35,312 nt of DNA, from the NCBI GenBank assembly GCA_030527015.1, contig JAUNBR010000044.1, positions 1-35,312 on the forward strand, in the 5' to 3' direction. The notes under the pieces were generated by a model. It had not been told where the DNA came from and did no database searches. It saw only the letters and a program-made list of their open reading frames with translations. Shown here in pieces: positions 13,989 through 23,706 of this stretch. The position numbers and the translations under genes are program-made. This DNA comes from Planctomycetia bacterium. Its GTDB lineage: Bacteria > Planctomycetota > Planctomycetia > Pirellulales > Thermoguttaceae. Position 1 is the stretch's first letter, and every line of letters starts with the position of its first letter.

Positions 13989-14148
13989 GTATAAATTTCT
14001 GATTTTTCCGTGTGTCGACAGACGTCCGGTATTATGTTTCGCTGAAAATGTTTTAGATTTCTTGGCCGCGGAAAATGGAAATGTATAAGGAAAATTTAGT
14101 TATATTTTAGTGGAAAAGTCGGACTTTCTGAGAGGCATAAAATGGAAA
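13983..14148. repeat. 166-bp direct repeat, copy 1 (contains diverged element)
   Basis: Nearly identical to 14195-14360, offset 212. It starts GATGGAGTATAAATTTCTGA and ends ATAAAATGGAAA. Its first half is a diverged palindromic element (TTTCGCTGAAAAT core, GGAAAATGGAAA right arm). There is no gene between 13522 and 14486. Confidence 0.88.
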
Positions 14149-14194
14149 AGGAGGATTATTCTAAATTTTCATTTTTACGGAGAATTTATATTTA

Positions 14195-14360
14195 GATGGA
14201 GTATAAATTTCTGATTTTTCCGTGTGTCGACAGACGTTCGGCGTTTTGTTTCGCTGAAAATGTTTTAGATTTCTTGACCGCGGAAAATGGAAATGTATAA
14301 GGAAAATTTAGTTATATTTTAGTGGAAAAGTCGGGCTTTTAGTGAAGTATAAAATGGAAA
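14195..14360. repeat. 166-bp direct repeat, copy 2
   Basis: Second copy of 13983-14148 with a few substitutions (TTCGGCGTTTTG for TCCGGTATTATG). It arose by local duplication of the element plus its flank. Confidence 0.88.
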
Positions 14361-14486
14361 TCTAAAGAAGGATTACTATATTTTATCGGTGAGAAAAACT
14401 AAATTGTGATCTGGAAAAAGTATAAACACAAGGAAAAAAGAATTTCTTTCTTGTATGGCGGTGTGAAATTTTGTTATGGAAAGAAG

Positions 14487-16841
14487 TTAAAGCATACTTA
14501 TCGGATCCATATCAATGATCCACTGAATCTGATCCGGTGTTTTTTGTGTGTCCTGTACGAGCTTTAATGTGTCACGTAATTTTTCGCGAGAGGCGGCATG
14601 TATCTGAATATGAAACCGATAAAGATCTTTTAATTTTGGAACAGGACACGGTACGGGGCCTAAAATACGCGCGTTTATATCAAGAAATTTTACATGCGAA
14701 TGGATATTTTTGACGATTTCTTCCGCCGTTTTTTCTGTTAGTTCCAGGCTTTTTCCTTTTACCACGATGCGCGCCAGGGCAGAAAATGGCGGATAATTCC
14801 ATTTTTTGCGTATGGGTAATTCGTGTGACACGAAAGCGTTATAATCATGCTGACACGAAAACTGGATGATTGGATTTTCAGGCTGAAATGTCTGCACGAG
14901 AACCTGTCCTCCTTTTTCTCCACGGCCTGTTCTTCCTGCGACCTGAGTGATAAGATGAAATGTTCGTTCTGAAGCACGAAAGTCGGGCAGATGAAGGGCG
15001 GTGTCCGCATTAATGACCCCGACGAGAGTAACATTCGGGAAATCCAGACCTTTCGCGATCATCTGGGTTCCCAACAAAATGTCGATTTCTCCATTTCGAA
15101 AACGTGAAAGAGCCTGTTCGTGTGCACCGCGCTGCTGCATGGAGTCTGTGTCCATTCTCAAAATACGTGCCTGTGGAAAACGCGCGCAAACTTCCTGTTC
15201 CAATTTTTGCGTTCCGATTCCGCTGTAACGAATACGTGGGCTTTTGCACTGAGGACAAAACTCTGGCGCTTTTTGCTGGAAGTCACAGTGATGGCAGATC
15301 GCTAAATTTTGAAAACGGTGATGAGTTAAAGAAATGTCACAGTGAGGGCAGGTTATGACGGTACCACATGCCGGACACTGAATGTGAGTGGAGTAACCGC
15401 GGCGATTTAAGAGTAAAATGGCCTGATGTCCTTCTTCCAGACAGTTACGCAGCGCAAAATGCATTTTCCTCCCCAGGGAATGAAAGGTTTCTTTGGGATC
15501 TCTTACTCGTAAATCGACAGTCTGTACCTCAGGCAGAGGACGATTCATAACGCGCCGAGGCATGTTTATCAGACAGTATTTTCCTTCGCTGGCGTGATGC
15601 CAAGATTCAAGACATGGTGTGGCGGAACCAAGAATCACCAGTGCGTTTTCCATCACTCCACGACAGATCGCGACATCCCGTGCGTGATAACGTGGAGCAG
15701 TTTCTTGTTTAAAACTGGATTCATGCTCTTCATCTATAATAATAATACCTAATTTTGGCGTGGGCGCAAAAATGGCACTCCTGGCCCCGACGATTACTTC
15801 CACATCCCCACGCATGATTCTCAGCCATTCATGGTGGCGCTGTGCATCTGTCAGATGGCTGTGCAGCACCGCGACACTTGTGAATCGGCTCCGAAAACGA
15901 CGGACTGTCTGGGGGGTTAAACTAATTTCTGGCACCAGGACGATCGCCTGTTTCCCCCGGCGTAAAACTTCCCGGATTATCTGAATGTATACTTCTGTTT
16001 TTCCACTGCCGGTAACTCCGTGCAGAAGTGCGACATTCGTGGCGCCCACTTCCGGTAAACAAAACGTGGGTGGGGTATGCCGTGTGTCAAGAAGAGAAGA
16101 AAGAATTTCCAGTGCATTTTTTTGATAAGTATTTAACGATCTGTCTTCAGATGGGGTGACCGGTGAAAAAAAATCATCCTCAGTAGGATTCAGAATTCGT
16201 TCTTTTGTTGAAATGATAAATCCTCTTTCACGCAAAAGTTTTATGGGGCCCTGTGATGATTTCGCGCGTTGTGCCAGCTCCGTGGAAGGAATTCCATGCG
16301 CGGGAGCATTCTGGAGTGTCTGGAGAATACGGAGCTGGACCGGGGTGAGTTTTATTTTTTCTGTAGTGTTATATAAACGTACAGCTTCTTTTCCTGAGGG
16401 TGAAAGTGTCATAAAAGTCGCCATACGGGTTCCCGCCTGTTCACGTACACCGGCAGGTAAAACCGTCTGAAGCACCTGTCCCCAGGGACAAAGATAATTT
16501 TGCGCGATCCACTGAGTTAAACGAAGCATATTAGGTGAAATAAGAGTGTGATTATCAAGAATTCTCAGTATGGATTTCCACTTTCGCTCATTTTGAGAAA
16601 CCTGGTGTATGCCGACGCAGTAAGCTGTACAGGGACGATTATTTTTTCCCAGAGGGACTTCCACACGGCATCCGGGAGAAATAATTTCACGAAACATGGG
16701 AGGAATGATATAATCGAAAAAACCAGGTACCCCTTCAGTAAAGACCACCTGTGCGGCAGGAAGTTTCTCTTGCGAGTCAATTTTCCATGGCTCTAATGAT
16801 TCCGGCTGGTTTTCTTCGGGAAAAAGTAATAATTGTGACAC
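14487..16841 (-). CDS. priA: Primosomal protein N' (PriA helicase)
   Basis: PriA is the 3'-5' DNA helicase that reloads the replisome at stalled forks. The protein has 784 residues, close to the family's usual length. The N-terminal 3'BD/winged-helix part is present. Walker A HGVTGSGKTEVY lies near residue 280 and the DEAH-type box IIIDEEHESSFKQ near 370. The zinc-binding cysteines unique to PriA lie at ~494-534 (CPACGTVITCPHC, CHHC, CPQC). The helicase motif QMIAKGLDFPNV, the motif VAGRTGRGEKGGQVLVQT and the C-terminal domain complete it. The start is the ATG giving MSQLLLFPEEN. It stands alone on the minus strand with element-rich gaps on both sides. Identification is secure. Confidence 0.97.
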   Translation of the reverse strand: MSQLLLFPEENQPESLEPWKIDSQEKLPAAQVVFTEGVPGFFDYIIPPMFREIISPGCRVEVPLGKNNRPCTAYCVGIHQVSQNERKWKSILRILDNHTLISPNMLRLTQWIAQNYLCPWGQVLQTVLPAGVREQAGTRMATFMTLSPSGKEAVRLYNTTEKIKLTPVQLRILQTLQNAPAHGIPSTELAQRAKSSQGPIKLLRERGFIISTKERILNPTEDDFFSPVTPSEDRSLNTYQKNALEILSSLLDTRHTPPTFCLPEVGATNVALLHGVTGSGKTEVYIQIIREVLRRGKQAIVLVPEISLTPQTVRRFRSRFTSVAVLHSHLTDAQRHHEWLRIMRGDVEVIVGARSAIFAPTPKLGIIIIDEEHESSFKQETAPRYHARDVAICRGVMENALVILGSATPCLESWHHASEGKYCLINMPRRVMNRPLPEVQTVDLRVRDPKETFHSLGRKMHFALRNCLEEGHQAILLLNRRGYSTHIQCPACGTVITCPHCDISLTHHRFQNLAICHHCDFQQKAPEFCPQCKSPRIRYSGIGTQKLEQEVCARFPQARILRMDTDSMQQRGAHEQALSRFRNGEIDILLGTQMIAKGLDFPNVTLVGVINADTALHLPDFRASERTFHLITQVAGRTGRGEKGGQVLVQTFQPENPIIQFSCQHDYNAFVSHELPIRKKWNYPPFSALARIVVKGKSLELTEKTAEEIVKNIHSHVKFLDINARILGPVPCPVPKLKDLYRFHIQIHAASREKLRDTLKLVQDTQKTPDQIQWIIDMDPISML

Positions 16842-16959
16842 GATAAATATAATTAAAATATAAAAAACAGAAGAAATAGAGAGAAAATACGGATCTCAGT
16901 TCAATTTAAATTTCATGTGGTCATGCAGAAGCAGGTAAAAAATTGTTTCATGACTATAA

Positions 16960-17067
16960 TATACTCTGGTTCCACTTTAAATTTCAGTTTTTTGCGGCTC
17001 TGAAACAGATATTTTCAGTGAAGCAAAATGCCGAGAAAGCGGAATTTTATAGTGCGCATCAGATATA
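16960..17067 (+). repeat. TATAC element, full copy
   Basis: A forward copy starting TATACTCTGGTTCCACTTTA. The right end is degenerate (GCGCATCAGATATA). Core ATTTTCAGTGAAGCAAAAT. Confidence 0.82.
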
Positions 17068-17245
17068 TAATAATTTGCGAGTAAAAATAATCATAAATTT
17101 ACTCTGGAATTATCTCAAAATAACATTTTTTTTAATTTTGAACAGGCCATATATAAAACGTAAGGCATAAATTTTTATGTGTAAGTGCATATTTTATATG
17201 AATCATAGTAAAATTTCTGTAACGGGTAACTATCAAAAACGAAAA

Positions 17246-17280
17246 TATGCCGGTTCCATTTTAAATTTTTGTTTTTATGG
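17246..17280 (+). repeat. TATAC element, left-end fragment
   Basis: ATATGCCGGTTCCATTTTAA and a few more bases of a forward copy, cut off just before the reverse copy at 17284. The pair looks like one element interrupted by another. Confidence 0.6.
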
Positions 17281-17283
17281 TTT

Positions 17284-17389
17284 TATACCCGATACACCAT
17301 AAATTTCCGTTTCCTCGGTATTTTGCTGTGCTGAACCTATCTCGCTTTTAGAGCCACACAAAACGGAAATTTAAAGTGGAACCAGTATA
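17284..17389 (-). repeat. TATAC element, full copy
   Basis: A reverse copy of 106 bp, TATACCCGATACACC to GGAACCAGTATA. The hairpin core is altered on one side (GGTATTTTGCTGTGCTGAAC). Confidence 0.88.
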
Positions 17390-17575
17390 AGCGGTGATTT
17401 TACGTACTACGAAATGCGCGAGGAACAAAATTTAATAATGCTTCGGATAAAGTTTATTTTAAAAGAAAAAAATATTAAAAAAATTTAAAAATATGGAAAT
17501 AATTACTTGCGGAAATCTATAATTACAGTAAAATTTTAAAATCTTTTATACTGTTTTATGTTATGTCCTGTTTTT

Positions 17576-17680
17576 TATACCCGATACATTATAAAATTAG
17601 CTTCACCGGCTTTTTTGCTTCGCTGAAAAAGCCTGCTTTTAGAGCCGCACAAAACGAAATTTTAAATTGGGACCAGTATA
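17576..17680 (-). repeat. TATAC element, full copy
   Basis: A reverse copy of 105 bp, TATACCCGATACATT to GGGACCAGTATA, almost identical to 5201-5306 and 116-220. It is one of the youngest-looking copies. Confidence 0.9.
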
Positions 17681-17841
17681 CCACTTTTTGGCTGGTCAGT
17701 ATTTCCACTGAGGTATAATGCAGGAGACGTGAAATTAGAAAATAACCAGAAAAAATTTTGTGAAAAATAGGATAAAAATTTATTATTTAATGTGCGAAAT
17801 ATGTGCTTCGTTTTGTAACGCAAAATTTAGGTGTTTTTTAG

Positions 17842-17950
17842 TATGCTGTTTCCACTTTTTTAAATTCCATTTTCAGCGGCTCTGAAAGCGCAGGTGTTTT
17901 CTGCGAAGCAAAATGCCGAGGAAACGGAATTTTATAGTGTATCGGGTATA
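17842..17950 (+). repeat. TATAC element, near-full copy
   Basis: A forward copy with a degenerate left end (TATGCTGTTTCCAC) and an intact right end (ATCGGGTATA). It lies 67 bases upstream of the RND adaptor start, so it sits in or next to that operon's promoter. Confidence 0.82.
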
Positions 17951-18017
17951 TAAAGTAGGTTAAATAAACTGGTAAAAAACTTTTAATGCGGTTTAAAGAA
18001 GTGATAAAAGGATAATC

Positions 18018-19661
18018 ATGAAAAGAAAAGGCACTTTTATGTATGCCAGTCCCGGATTTTTAATTTGGGGATTACTTATATGTGTTTTAATGTTTGGTTT
18101 TTCTGGGTGCAAAAAAACTGAGCAAAAATCTGCCGTATCTCAGGTTTCATACCCTCCGCTGGTTTTAGCGGAAGCGGTACAGGAAGATGTACAATTATAT
18201 GAGATCTGTAGTGGAAAAACGGTGGCATACCGCAGTGTGGATATCGTTCCCCGGGTGAAAGGGTATATCGAGGAAATTAATTATGTTCCCGGTGAAATCG
18301 TACAGCCTGGGCGTGTACTTTTTACCATTCAGGATTTCGATTATGAAATCGCGAAATCAAAAGCATATGCGCAGTTATATCAGGCGGTAACGGCAGCAAA
18401 ATTGGCCAGAAAACTTTATGAAAGTGCATTACGTACGAATAAAATTTCTCCACGTACGATTACAGAAGATGAAATGGCACAGAAAGAAGCGCAGTATTTG
18501 GATACGGCCACGAGAGTTTATTCGTGTCAGGCGGAGTACCAGTATCAGTCACAGCAGCTTTATTACACGCGAGTGATTTCACCGATTCGTGGAAAAGTGC
18601 AAAAAAATAGAATAGACGTGGGAAATCTTGTTGGTGCCAGTATGGAGGGGGAAGTACTGACGACAGTCGTAGAAATGGATCCGATGAAGGTTCAGTTTGA
18701 GGTGCCAGAAAGTATGTTCGCACAGTGGTACGCGGAAATGGTGGGGAAAACTGGTGGTCCGAATATCGGTGCTGGGAAAAATACGGAAGTGAAGGAGAAG
18801 AATCAGCTTCCTGCTTCTCCTGTCGGTGCGGTACCCATGCAGGCTCCTGAAATTCCATATGCGTCGGAAGATTATAAGTTTAAATCTGGAACTTCTCCGT
18901 CCTCCGCGAATATTACTCTGACGGTGGACCCAGAGAATCCGGAGAATGTTTTGGATACGAAAATCCCGGGGACACCTAAGGAACCGTTAATTGTCTCCGC
19001 GACACCTGAAATTCCGAAACCTGAAGTCCAGATGAATCCGAAAACGCCGGATGTCAGTGGTACTGGTCTGGCTGGAGAGCGTATGGTGGCGGATGCTGAG
19101 GAAAAACCGAAAGCGTCCATTCAGTTTGAGGTGAGTTTTACGGAAGACGGAGACAAATTTCCTTATCATGGAACTCTGACGTATGCGGATAATAAGGTGA
19201 ATCCGGACACCGGGACGATTCGAGTGGAGGGTGAATTTCCGAATCCAAAATATGAGATTTATCCTGGGAGAATATGTATGGTGCGTATTCCCGGGGAGAA
19301 GGTGAAAAATGCAATTATCGTGGAAGAAAAAGGTGTCTGCAGCGATTTAAAATCGAAATTTGTATGGGTGATTAATCCGGATCGGACGGCGGAAAAAAGA
19401 TATATTCAGACGCGCGAAATTTTACCGGGTGGTTTACAGCGGGTAATTGAACCATATGAGCAGCAGCAGGTGAAGAATATAGACGGCTCCGTGAGTATTA
19501 TTAAAACGGGGTTACGCCCCAAGGAACGTTATATTTTGGAGGGATACCAAAAAGTACGAGCAGGGATGGTGGTTCTTCCGGAGTCTGGCGGTTCTCAGTC
19601 GGCAGTACAAAACACGCAGCGTATTCCCCAGGATTCGGCGGATAAGGCTTCCGTGGAATGA
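18018..19661 (+). CDS. RND efflux periplasmic adaptor lipoprotein (MFP/HlyD family)
   Basis: The protein has 547 residues. The signal sequence ends in a lipobox (FGFSGCKK), so it is a lipid-anchored membrane-fusion protein. A biotinyl-lipoyl half follows (YRSVDIVPRVKGYIEEINYV, PGEIVQPGRVLFTIQ), then an alpha-helical hairpin (~95-175), the second lipoyl half (YTRVISPIRGKVQKNRID) and a beta-barrel (VQFEVPESMFA). Between ~243 and ~365 is a Pro/Ser/Thr-rich insertion not usual in AcrA-like adaptors. The barrel and membrane-proximal parts resume after it (NPDTGTIRVEGEFPNP). The adaptor links the inner-membrane pump encoded next to an outer-membrane channel, which is not encoded here. AAAGGATAATC precedes the ATG. 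Confidence 0.92.
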   Translation: MKRKGTFMYASPGFLIWGLLICVLMFGFSGCKKTEQKSAVSQVSYPPLVLAEAVQEDVQLYEICSGKTVAYRSVDIVPRVKGYIEEINYVPGEIVQPGRVLFTIQDFDYEIAKSKAYAQLYQAVTAAKLARKLYESALRTNKISPRTITEDEMAQKEAQYLDTATRVYSCQAEYQYQSQQLYYTRVISPIRGKVQKNRIDVGNLVGASMEGEVLTTVVEMDPMKVQFEVPESMFAQWYAEMVGKTGGPNIGAGKNTEVKEKNQLPASPVGAVPMQAPEIPYASEDYKFKSGTSPSSANITLTVDPENPENVLDTKIPGTPKEPLIVSATPEIPKPEVQMNPKTPDVSGTGLAGERMVADAEEKPKASIQFEVSFTEDGDKFPYHGTLTYADNKVNPDTGTIRVEGEFPNPKYEIYPGRICMVRIPGEKVKNAIIVEEKGVCSDLKSKFVWVINPDRTAEKRYIQTREILPGGLQRVIEPYEQQQVKNIDGSVSIIKTGLRPKERYILEGYQKVRAGMVVLPESGGSQSAVQNTQRIPQDSADKASVE

Positions 19662-19769
19662 TGATGGTGATTTTCAGCACGATTTATCGCGGCGCCATGT
19701 GGGTGATGAACCCGTTTCCGTGGAATGATAATGTAATTTTCAGATATATGATATACGGATACATATAAA

Positions 19770-19805
19770 ATGCCAGAATCGGAAATTTATAGTGTATCGG
19801 GTATA
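19770..19805 (+). repeat. TATAC element, right-end fragment
   Basis: Only the right arm is left (CGGAAATTTATAGTGTATCG then GGTATA). It lies in the 170-bp gap between the RND adaptor and permease genes, 26 bases before the permease start. Confidence 0.72.
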
Positions 19806-19831
19806 AAATCCTTTTATAAGAAGAATGATTC

Positions 19832-22800
19832 ATGTTTTCCCATTTTTTTATAAATCGTCCTGTTTTTGCATGTGTAATTTCTCTTCTGATTTTTATTGCG
19901 GGAGTCGTTACGTTACTTCAGCTTCCGATCGCGCAGTTTCCAGAAATTGTGCCGCCGGTGGTGAGTGTTTCTGCGTCATATCCTGGAGCAGATGCACAGA
20001 CTCTGGCTGAAACGGTGGCCATTCCGATCGAGCAGCAGGTAAATAGTGTGGATAATATGATTTATATGACGTCCACCTGTGGCAGTGACGGAACATATAA
20101 TCTTTCGGTGTTTTTCGAAATCGGCACGAATCCGGATATTAACACGGTAAATGTGAATAATTTAGTTTCTTTGGCGACTCCCCGACTTCCGCCGGAGGTT
20201 AAAGCGACAGGTACGGTGGTGAAGAAAAAATCCACAAATATGCTGGGATTTTATAGTTTTTCTTTGAATCCGACTGCTGGCCCGACGAAAGATGCTGAAT
20301 ATTTGGCGAATTATGTTTCGATTCATATTCGTGACCAACTGACGCGCATAAAAGGTGTGGGGGACGCACAAGTTATGGATCCGAAGGATTATAGTATCCG
20401 AATTTGGCTGGATCCGAATATTCTTGCCGAGCGAAATATTTCGGTGCAGACGATCATGCAGATCATAAAAGAACAGAATGCACAGGTGGCGGCGGGAAGT
20501 ATCGGAGCGGAACCTTCACCGGATAAACAGCTGCAGTCACTTACGATTACCACGAAAGGGCGCCTCATGGAGGCTGCGGAATTTGCGGAGCTGGTGGTAC
20601 GTACGACGGAAGATGGAGAAGTGCTGAAGTTAAAGGATGTGGCGAAGATAGAGCTGGGGCGCCAGATTTATTCGAAAGGTTCATTTAATATGGCGTATCC
20701 TCCACAGGAACAAGAACTGGAGGAGCTAAAAAAGACGAATCCTGAGCTGAAGGGGGTTCCGCTGGAAGATACATATCGGGAGGCCACGACGATCGTGGTT
20801 TATCTTGCCCCGGGGGCGAATGCCATTCAGGTTTCGAAAGCTGTAAATGCGAAACTGGCTGAGCTGGCTCCTGATTTACAGCGGGCGGGAATCGATTATG
20901 TCTGCGCTTATGATTCTACTATTTTTATCACGGTTTCACTGGAAGAAGTGATATTTACGCTATTTTTGACGATCGGAATCGTCGTGGCCGTGGTTTATAT
21001 TTTCCTCCAGGACTGGCGTGCGTGTCTGATTCCTTCGATCGCCATTCCTGTCGCGCTGGTGGGGACATTTTTCATGATGGGATTATTTCATTTTACGATT
21101 AATACCCTTACTCTGCTGGGGCTTATTTTAGTAATCGGAATCGTCGTGGATGATGCGATCGTCGTGGTGGAGAATTGTGTGCGTCTGATGGATGAGGAAG
21201 GATGTACTCCTTATGATGCGGCGGTGAAGTCCATGTATCAGGTGTCTGGTCCGATTATTGCCACGACATGTGTTTTGATGGCGGTGTTTTTACCCACGAT
21301 GTTTATTTCGGGAATGGTAGGGATTTTATATCAGCAGTTCGCGCTGACGATCGCTGCGAGTGTGTTTTTATCTTCTGTCTGTGCATTAACACTTTCTCCA
21401 GCTCTGTGTGCGATTTTTTTGCGTCCCTCGGTACCAGAAGAGAAGAAAAATATATTCTTTCGGTTATATAATAAAGCCTTTAATACATTCGCGTGGGGTT
21501 ATGAACATCTGCTAATATTTTTTCTCCGTAATGCGTATATAATTGTCCTGTTTTGGGTATTTCTTGTCGTGGCGGTATTTTGGGGAATGCAGTACATGAA
21601 GCAGGGATTTATTCCGAATGAAGATCAGGGCGTGGTCTTTTTGGATGTGAGGTTACCGGATGGGTGGTCGCTGCATGAGACGAATCGTGTGTGTGCCGAA
21701 ATAAATGAGATATTAAAACGTGATTTTAATGATGTAATCGATAATGTTCATGTAATTACAGGATATTCTCTGCTGGATGGTACGAGTTCCACGAATGTGG
21801 GTTTAGGTGTGTTACGTCTGCGTGACTGGCATCAGAGGAAAAATCCGGCACAGGAAGCACAGACCGTGGCGAATCGGATGATGGCGGCGATTAATCATGA
21901 AATACCGGACTGTATGATGCTGGCTTTTGTTCCGCCGCCGATCTCGGGAATCGGAACGTCGGGAGGGCTGGAAGCCCAGCTGGTGGATAAATCGGAATCG
22001 GGAGTAGCGGCTCTTTATGAAGCCTCTCAGACGCTTAGTCAGGCGGGTGTGAAGAGTGGTTCTTTTTCGCAAATTTTTTCCACTTTTAATCCCGCATATC
22101 CACAGTATTATTTGGATATAGATCGTGAAAAAGCCAAAAAAATGGGAATCGATTTAGCGGAAGTAAACGCGTCTTTACAGGCATATCTCGGTTCATCATA
22201 TATTAATGATTTTAACACATTCGGGCGCGTATTTCAGGTAAATCTGCAGGCGGAAGGTGATTTTCGTCAGCATTATAAGGATATTTTACGGCTTCCTGTG
22301 ATGAATCGGAACGGAGAAAAAGTACCGCTGGGAACATTAGCGAAAGTAATTGAACGGGTGGCGCCCGCGTCGGTGAGTCGGTATAATTTATATACCACGA
22401 CTCTGATGACGGCCATGCCTGGTGCTGGAGAAAGCACGGGCTCTGGAATGCAGAAGCTGGTGAGTTTAGCGGAAACGGAACTGCCGGAAAATTTTGCGGT
22501 GGAATGGACGGGAATGGCGTATCAGCAGAGCAGGGCGGGAACGACCATCGCGGTGGTTTTTGTTCTTTCTCTGATTTTTGCGTTTTTAGTACTCGCGGCG
22601 CAGTATGAAAGCTGGAGCGCCCCGGTCATTATTATGATGGCGGTTCCACTGGGAGTTTCTGGCGCGATGCTTGCCGTGTATCTTATGGGTCTCGATATTA
22701 ATCTGTACACGCAAATTGGTTTTATCGTTATGGTGGGATTATCGGCGAAAAATGCGATTCTTATCACGGAATACGCACGGGATGAACGGCTGAAAGAGGG

Positions 22801-23128
22801 CCGGGGAATTATGGAGTCAGCACAAATAGCGGGGCGTATGCGTTTACGGCCGATTATGATGACGTCTTATGCATTTATTTTAGGTGTGGTTCCGCTGATT
22901 ATCGCCACAGGTGCGGGTGCGAACAGTCGTCACGCGATCGGTACGGCGGTGTTCGGCGGGATGCTTGAGGAGACCATGATCGGGATTTTGGTAACACCGG
23001 TATTATTTATGCTTATTACGAGAATGGGTGAGTCGAGCATACGTGTTATTCGGCGTATGATGGGACTTCCTGAACCGGAACCGGTGGTGAAAGCAGAAGG
23101 GAAATCGTCGGTGGTGGAAGAGGCGTAA
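19832..23128 (+). CDS. RND multidrug efflux permease (HAE1/AcrB type)
   Basis: The protein has 1098 residues, full length for the family. It starts [18 protein letters not shown], the standard N-terminus of HAE1 pumps. [20 protein letters not shown] opens the first porter domain. The proton-relay aspartates are in TM4 ([20 protein letters not shown], near residue 436). The second half repeats the architecture, with TM10-11 [15 protein letters not shown]. There are twelve membrane helices and two large periplasmic loops. It works as a trimeric proton-driven exporter with the adaptor at 18018. No TolC-like channel or regulator is in the window. It lies 170 bases after the adaptor gene, in the same direction. 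Confidence 0.95.
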   Translation: MFSHFFINRPVFACVISLLIFIAGVVTLLQLPIAQFPEIVPPVVSVSASYPGADAQTLAETVAIPIEQQVNSVDNMIYMTSTCGSDGTYNLSVFFEIGTNPDINTVNVNNLVSLATPRLPPEVKATGTVVKKKSTNMLGFYSFSLNPTAGPTKDAEYLANYVSIHIRDQLTRIKGVGDAQVMDPKDYSIRIWLDPNILAERNISVQTIMQIIKEQNAQVAAGSIGAEPSPDKQLQSLTITTKGRLMEAAEFAELVVRTTEDGEVLKLKDVAKIELGRQIYSKGSFNMAYPPQEQELEELKKTNPELKGVPLEDTYREATTIVVYLAPGANAIQVSKAVNAKLAELAPDLQRAGIDYVCAYDSTIFITVSLEEVIFTLFLTIGIVVAVVYIFLQDWRACLIPSIAIPVALVGTFFMMGLFHFTINTLTLLGLILVIGIVVDDAIVVVENCVRLMDEEGCTPYDAAVKSMYQVSGPIIATTCVLMAVFLPTMFISGMVGILYQQFALTIAASVFLSSVCALTLSPALCAIFLRPSVPEEKKNIFFRLYNKAFNTFAWGYEHLLIFFLRNAYIIVLFWVFLVVAVFWGMQYMKQGFIPNEDQGVVFLDVRLPDGWSLHETNRVCAEINEILKRDFNDVIDNVHVITGYSLLDGTSSTNVGLGVLRLRDWHQRKNPAQEAQTVANRMMAAINHEIPDCMMLAFVPPPISGIGTSGGLEAQLVDKSESGVAALYEASQTLSQAGVKSGSFSQIFSTFNPAYPQYYLDIDREKAKKMGIDLAEVNASLQAYLGSSYINDFNTFGRVFQVNLQAEGDFRQHYKDILRLPVMNRNGEKVPLGTLAKVIERVAPASVSRYNLYTTTLMTAMPGAGESTGSGMQKLVSLAETELPENFAVEWTGMAYQQSRAGTTIAVVFVLSLIFAFLVLAAQYESWSAPVIIMMAVPLGVSGAMLAVYLMGLDINLYTQIGFIVMVGLSAKNAILITEYARDERLKEGRGIMESAQIAGRMRLRPIMMTSYAFILGVVPLIIATGAGANSRHAIGTAVFGGMLEETMIGILVTPVLFMLITRMGESSIRVIRRMMGLPEPEPVVKAEGKSSVVEEA

Positions 23129-23166
23129 AAAGAGATGGCGCAGTATATTTTGTCCACGACGCATTA

Positions 23167-23271
23167 TATACCCGATGCGCTATAAAATCCGCTTTAACGG
23201 CATTTAGCTTCGCTGAAAATGCCGGCGTTCAGAGCCGCACAAAAACGGAAATTTAAATTGGAGCCAGTATA
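23167..23271 (-). repeat. TATAC element, full copy
   Basis: A reverse copy of 105 bp, TATACCCGATGCGC to GGAGCCAGTATA, 38 bases after the RND permease stop. It could serve as that gene's transcript end. Confidence 0.9.
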
Positions 23272-23706
23272 AATTTCCGCTGTCCCTGTCTGCTGGCAGG
23301 CCGACTGGCTTTTTGCGTCGTTTCGCTGAAAACGCCAGCTTCTGCTGTCTCGTAAAATGGAAATTTATAGCCGAGGCACTTTAATTTTTCTTTTTCCCTG
23401 TCCGCCAACAGATACACGTTTTTTCCTTGCCCGCAGCAGACAGGGAGAAAATGTCTGTTTTCGTGGTCAAAAAAATCTGAAATTTAAAGTAAAATCAGAA
23501 AGTGAGTCAGTATTATATACTGTGGTGACCGTGTGATTTTTTGCTTTTCCTGTTTTTTAGGAGAATGCAGATAGGCAGAGATCTGAATAAAATGGAATTT
23601 TCAGTTTCGCTTTTATGTATCGTGGGATGATATTTGGAAGTGAGAATTTATTAGGGTGTCAGGCGTGGAATCATTTTTTTATAGAAGTAAAATCAGGAAA
23701 TGAGGA
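23272..23706. other. Intergenic region with a longer-subtype element
   Basis: 23272-23370 is a diverged element (AAATTTCCGCTGTCCCTGTC left arm, TTTCGCTGAAAACGCC core, TGGAAATTTATAG right arm) with an extra CTGTCTGCTGGCAGG segment. A further fragment with CAGCAGACAGGGAG lies at 23430-23450. The rest is AT-rich leader of rarA. I see no gene in it. Confidence 0.55.

Larger units (their letters stand above)
16842..18017. other. 1.2-kb intergenic region filled with palindromic elements
   Basis: It holds no credible gene. It contains four full or near-full TATAC elements (16960, 17284, 17576, 17842), a left half-copy at 17246-17280 and AT-rich filler. Reading frames here run through element sequence and lack ribosome sites. 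The promoters of both priA (leftward) and the RND operon (rightward) must lie here, but I could not fix either. Confidence 0.7.

Noticed and set aside
16943..17170. Plus-strand reading frame of 75 codons
   Set aside because: Most of it is translated element sequence (16960-17067) followed by AT-rich filler; there is no ribosome site.
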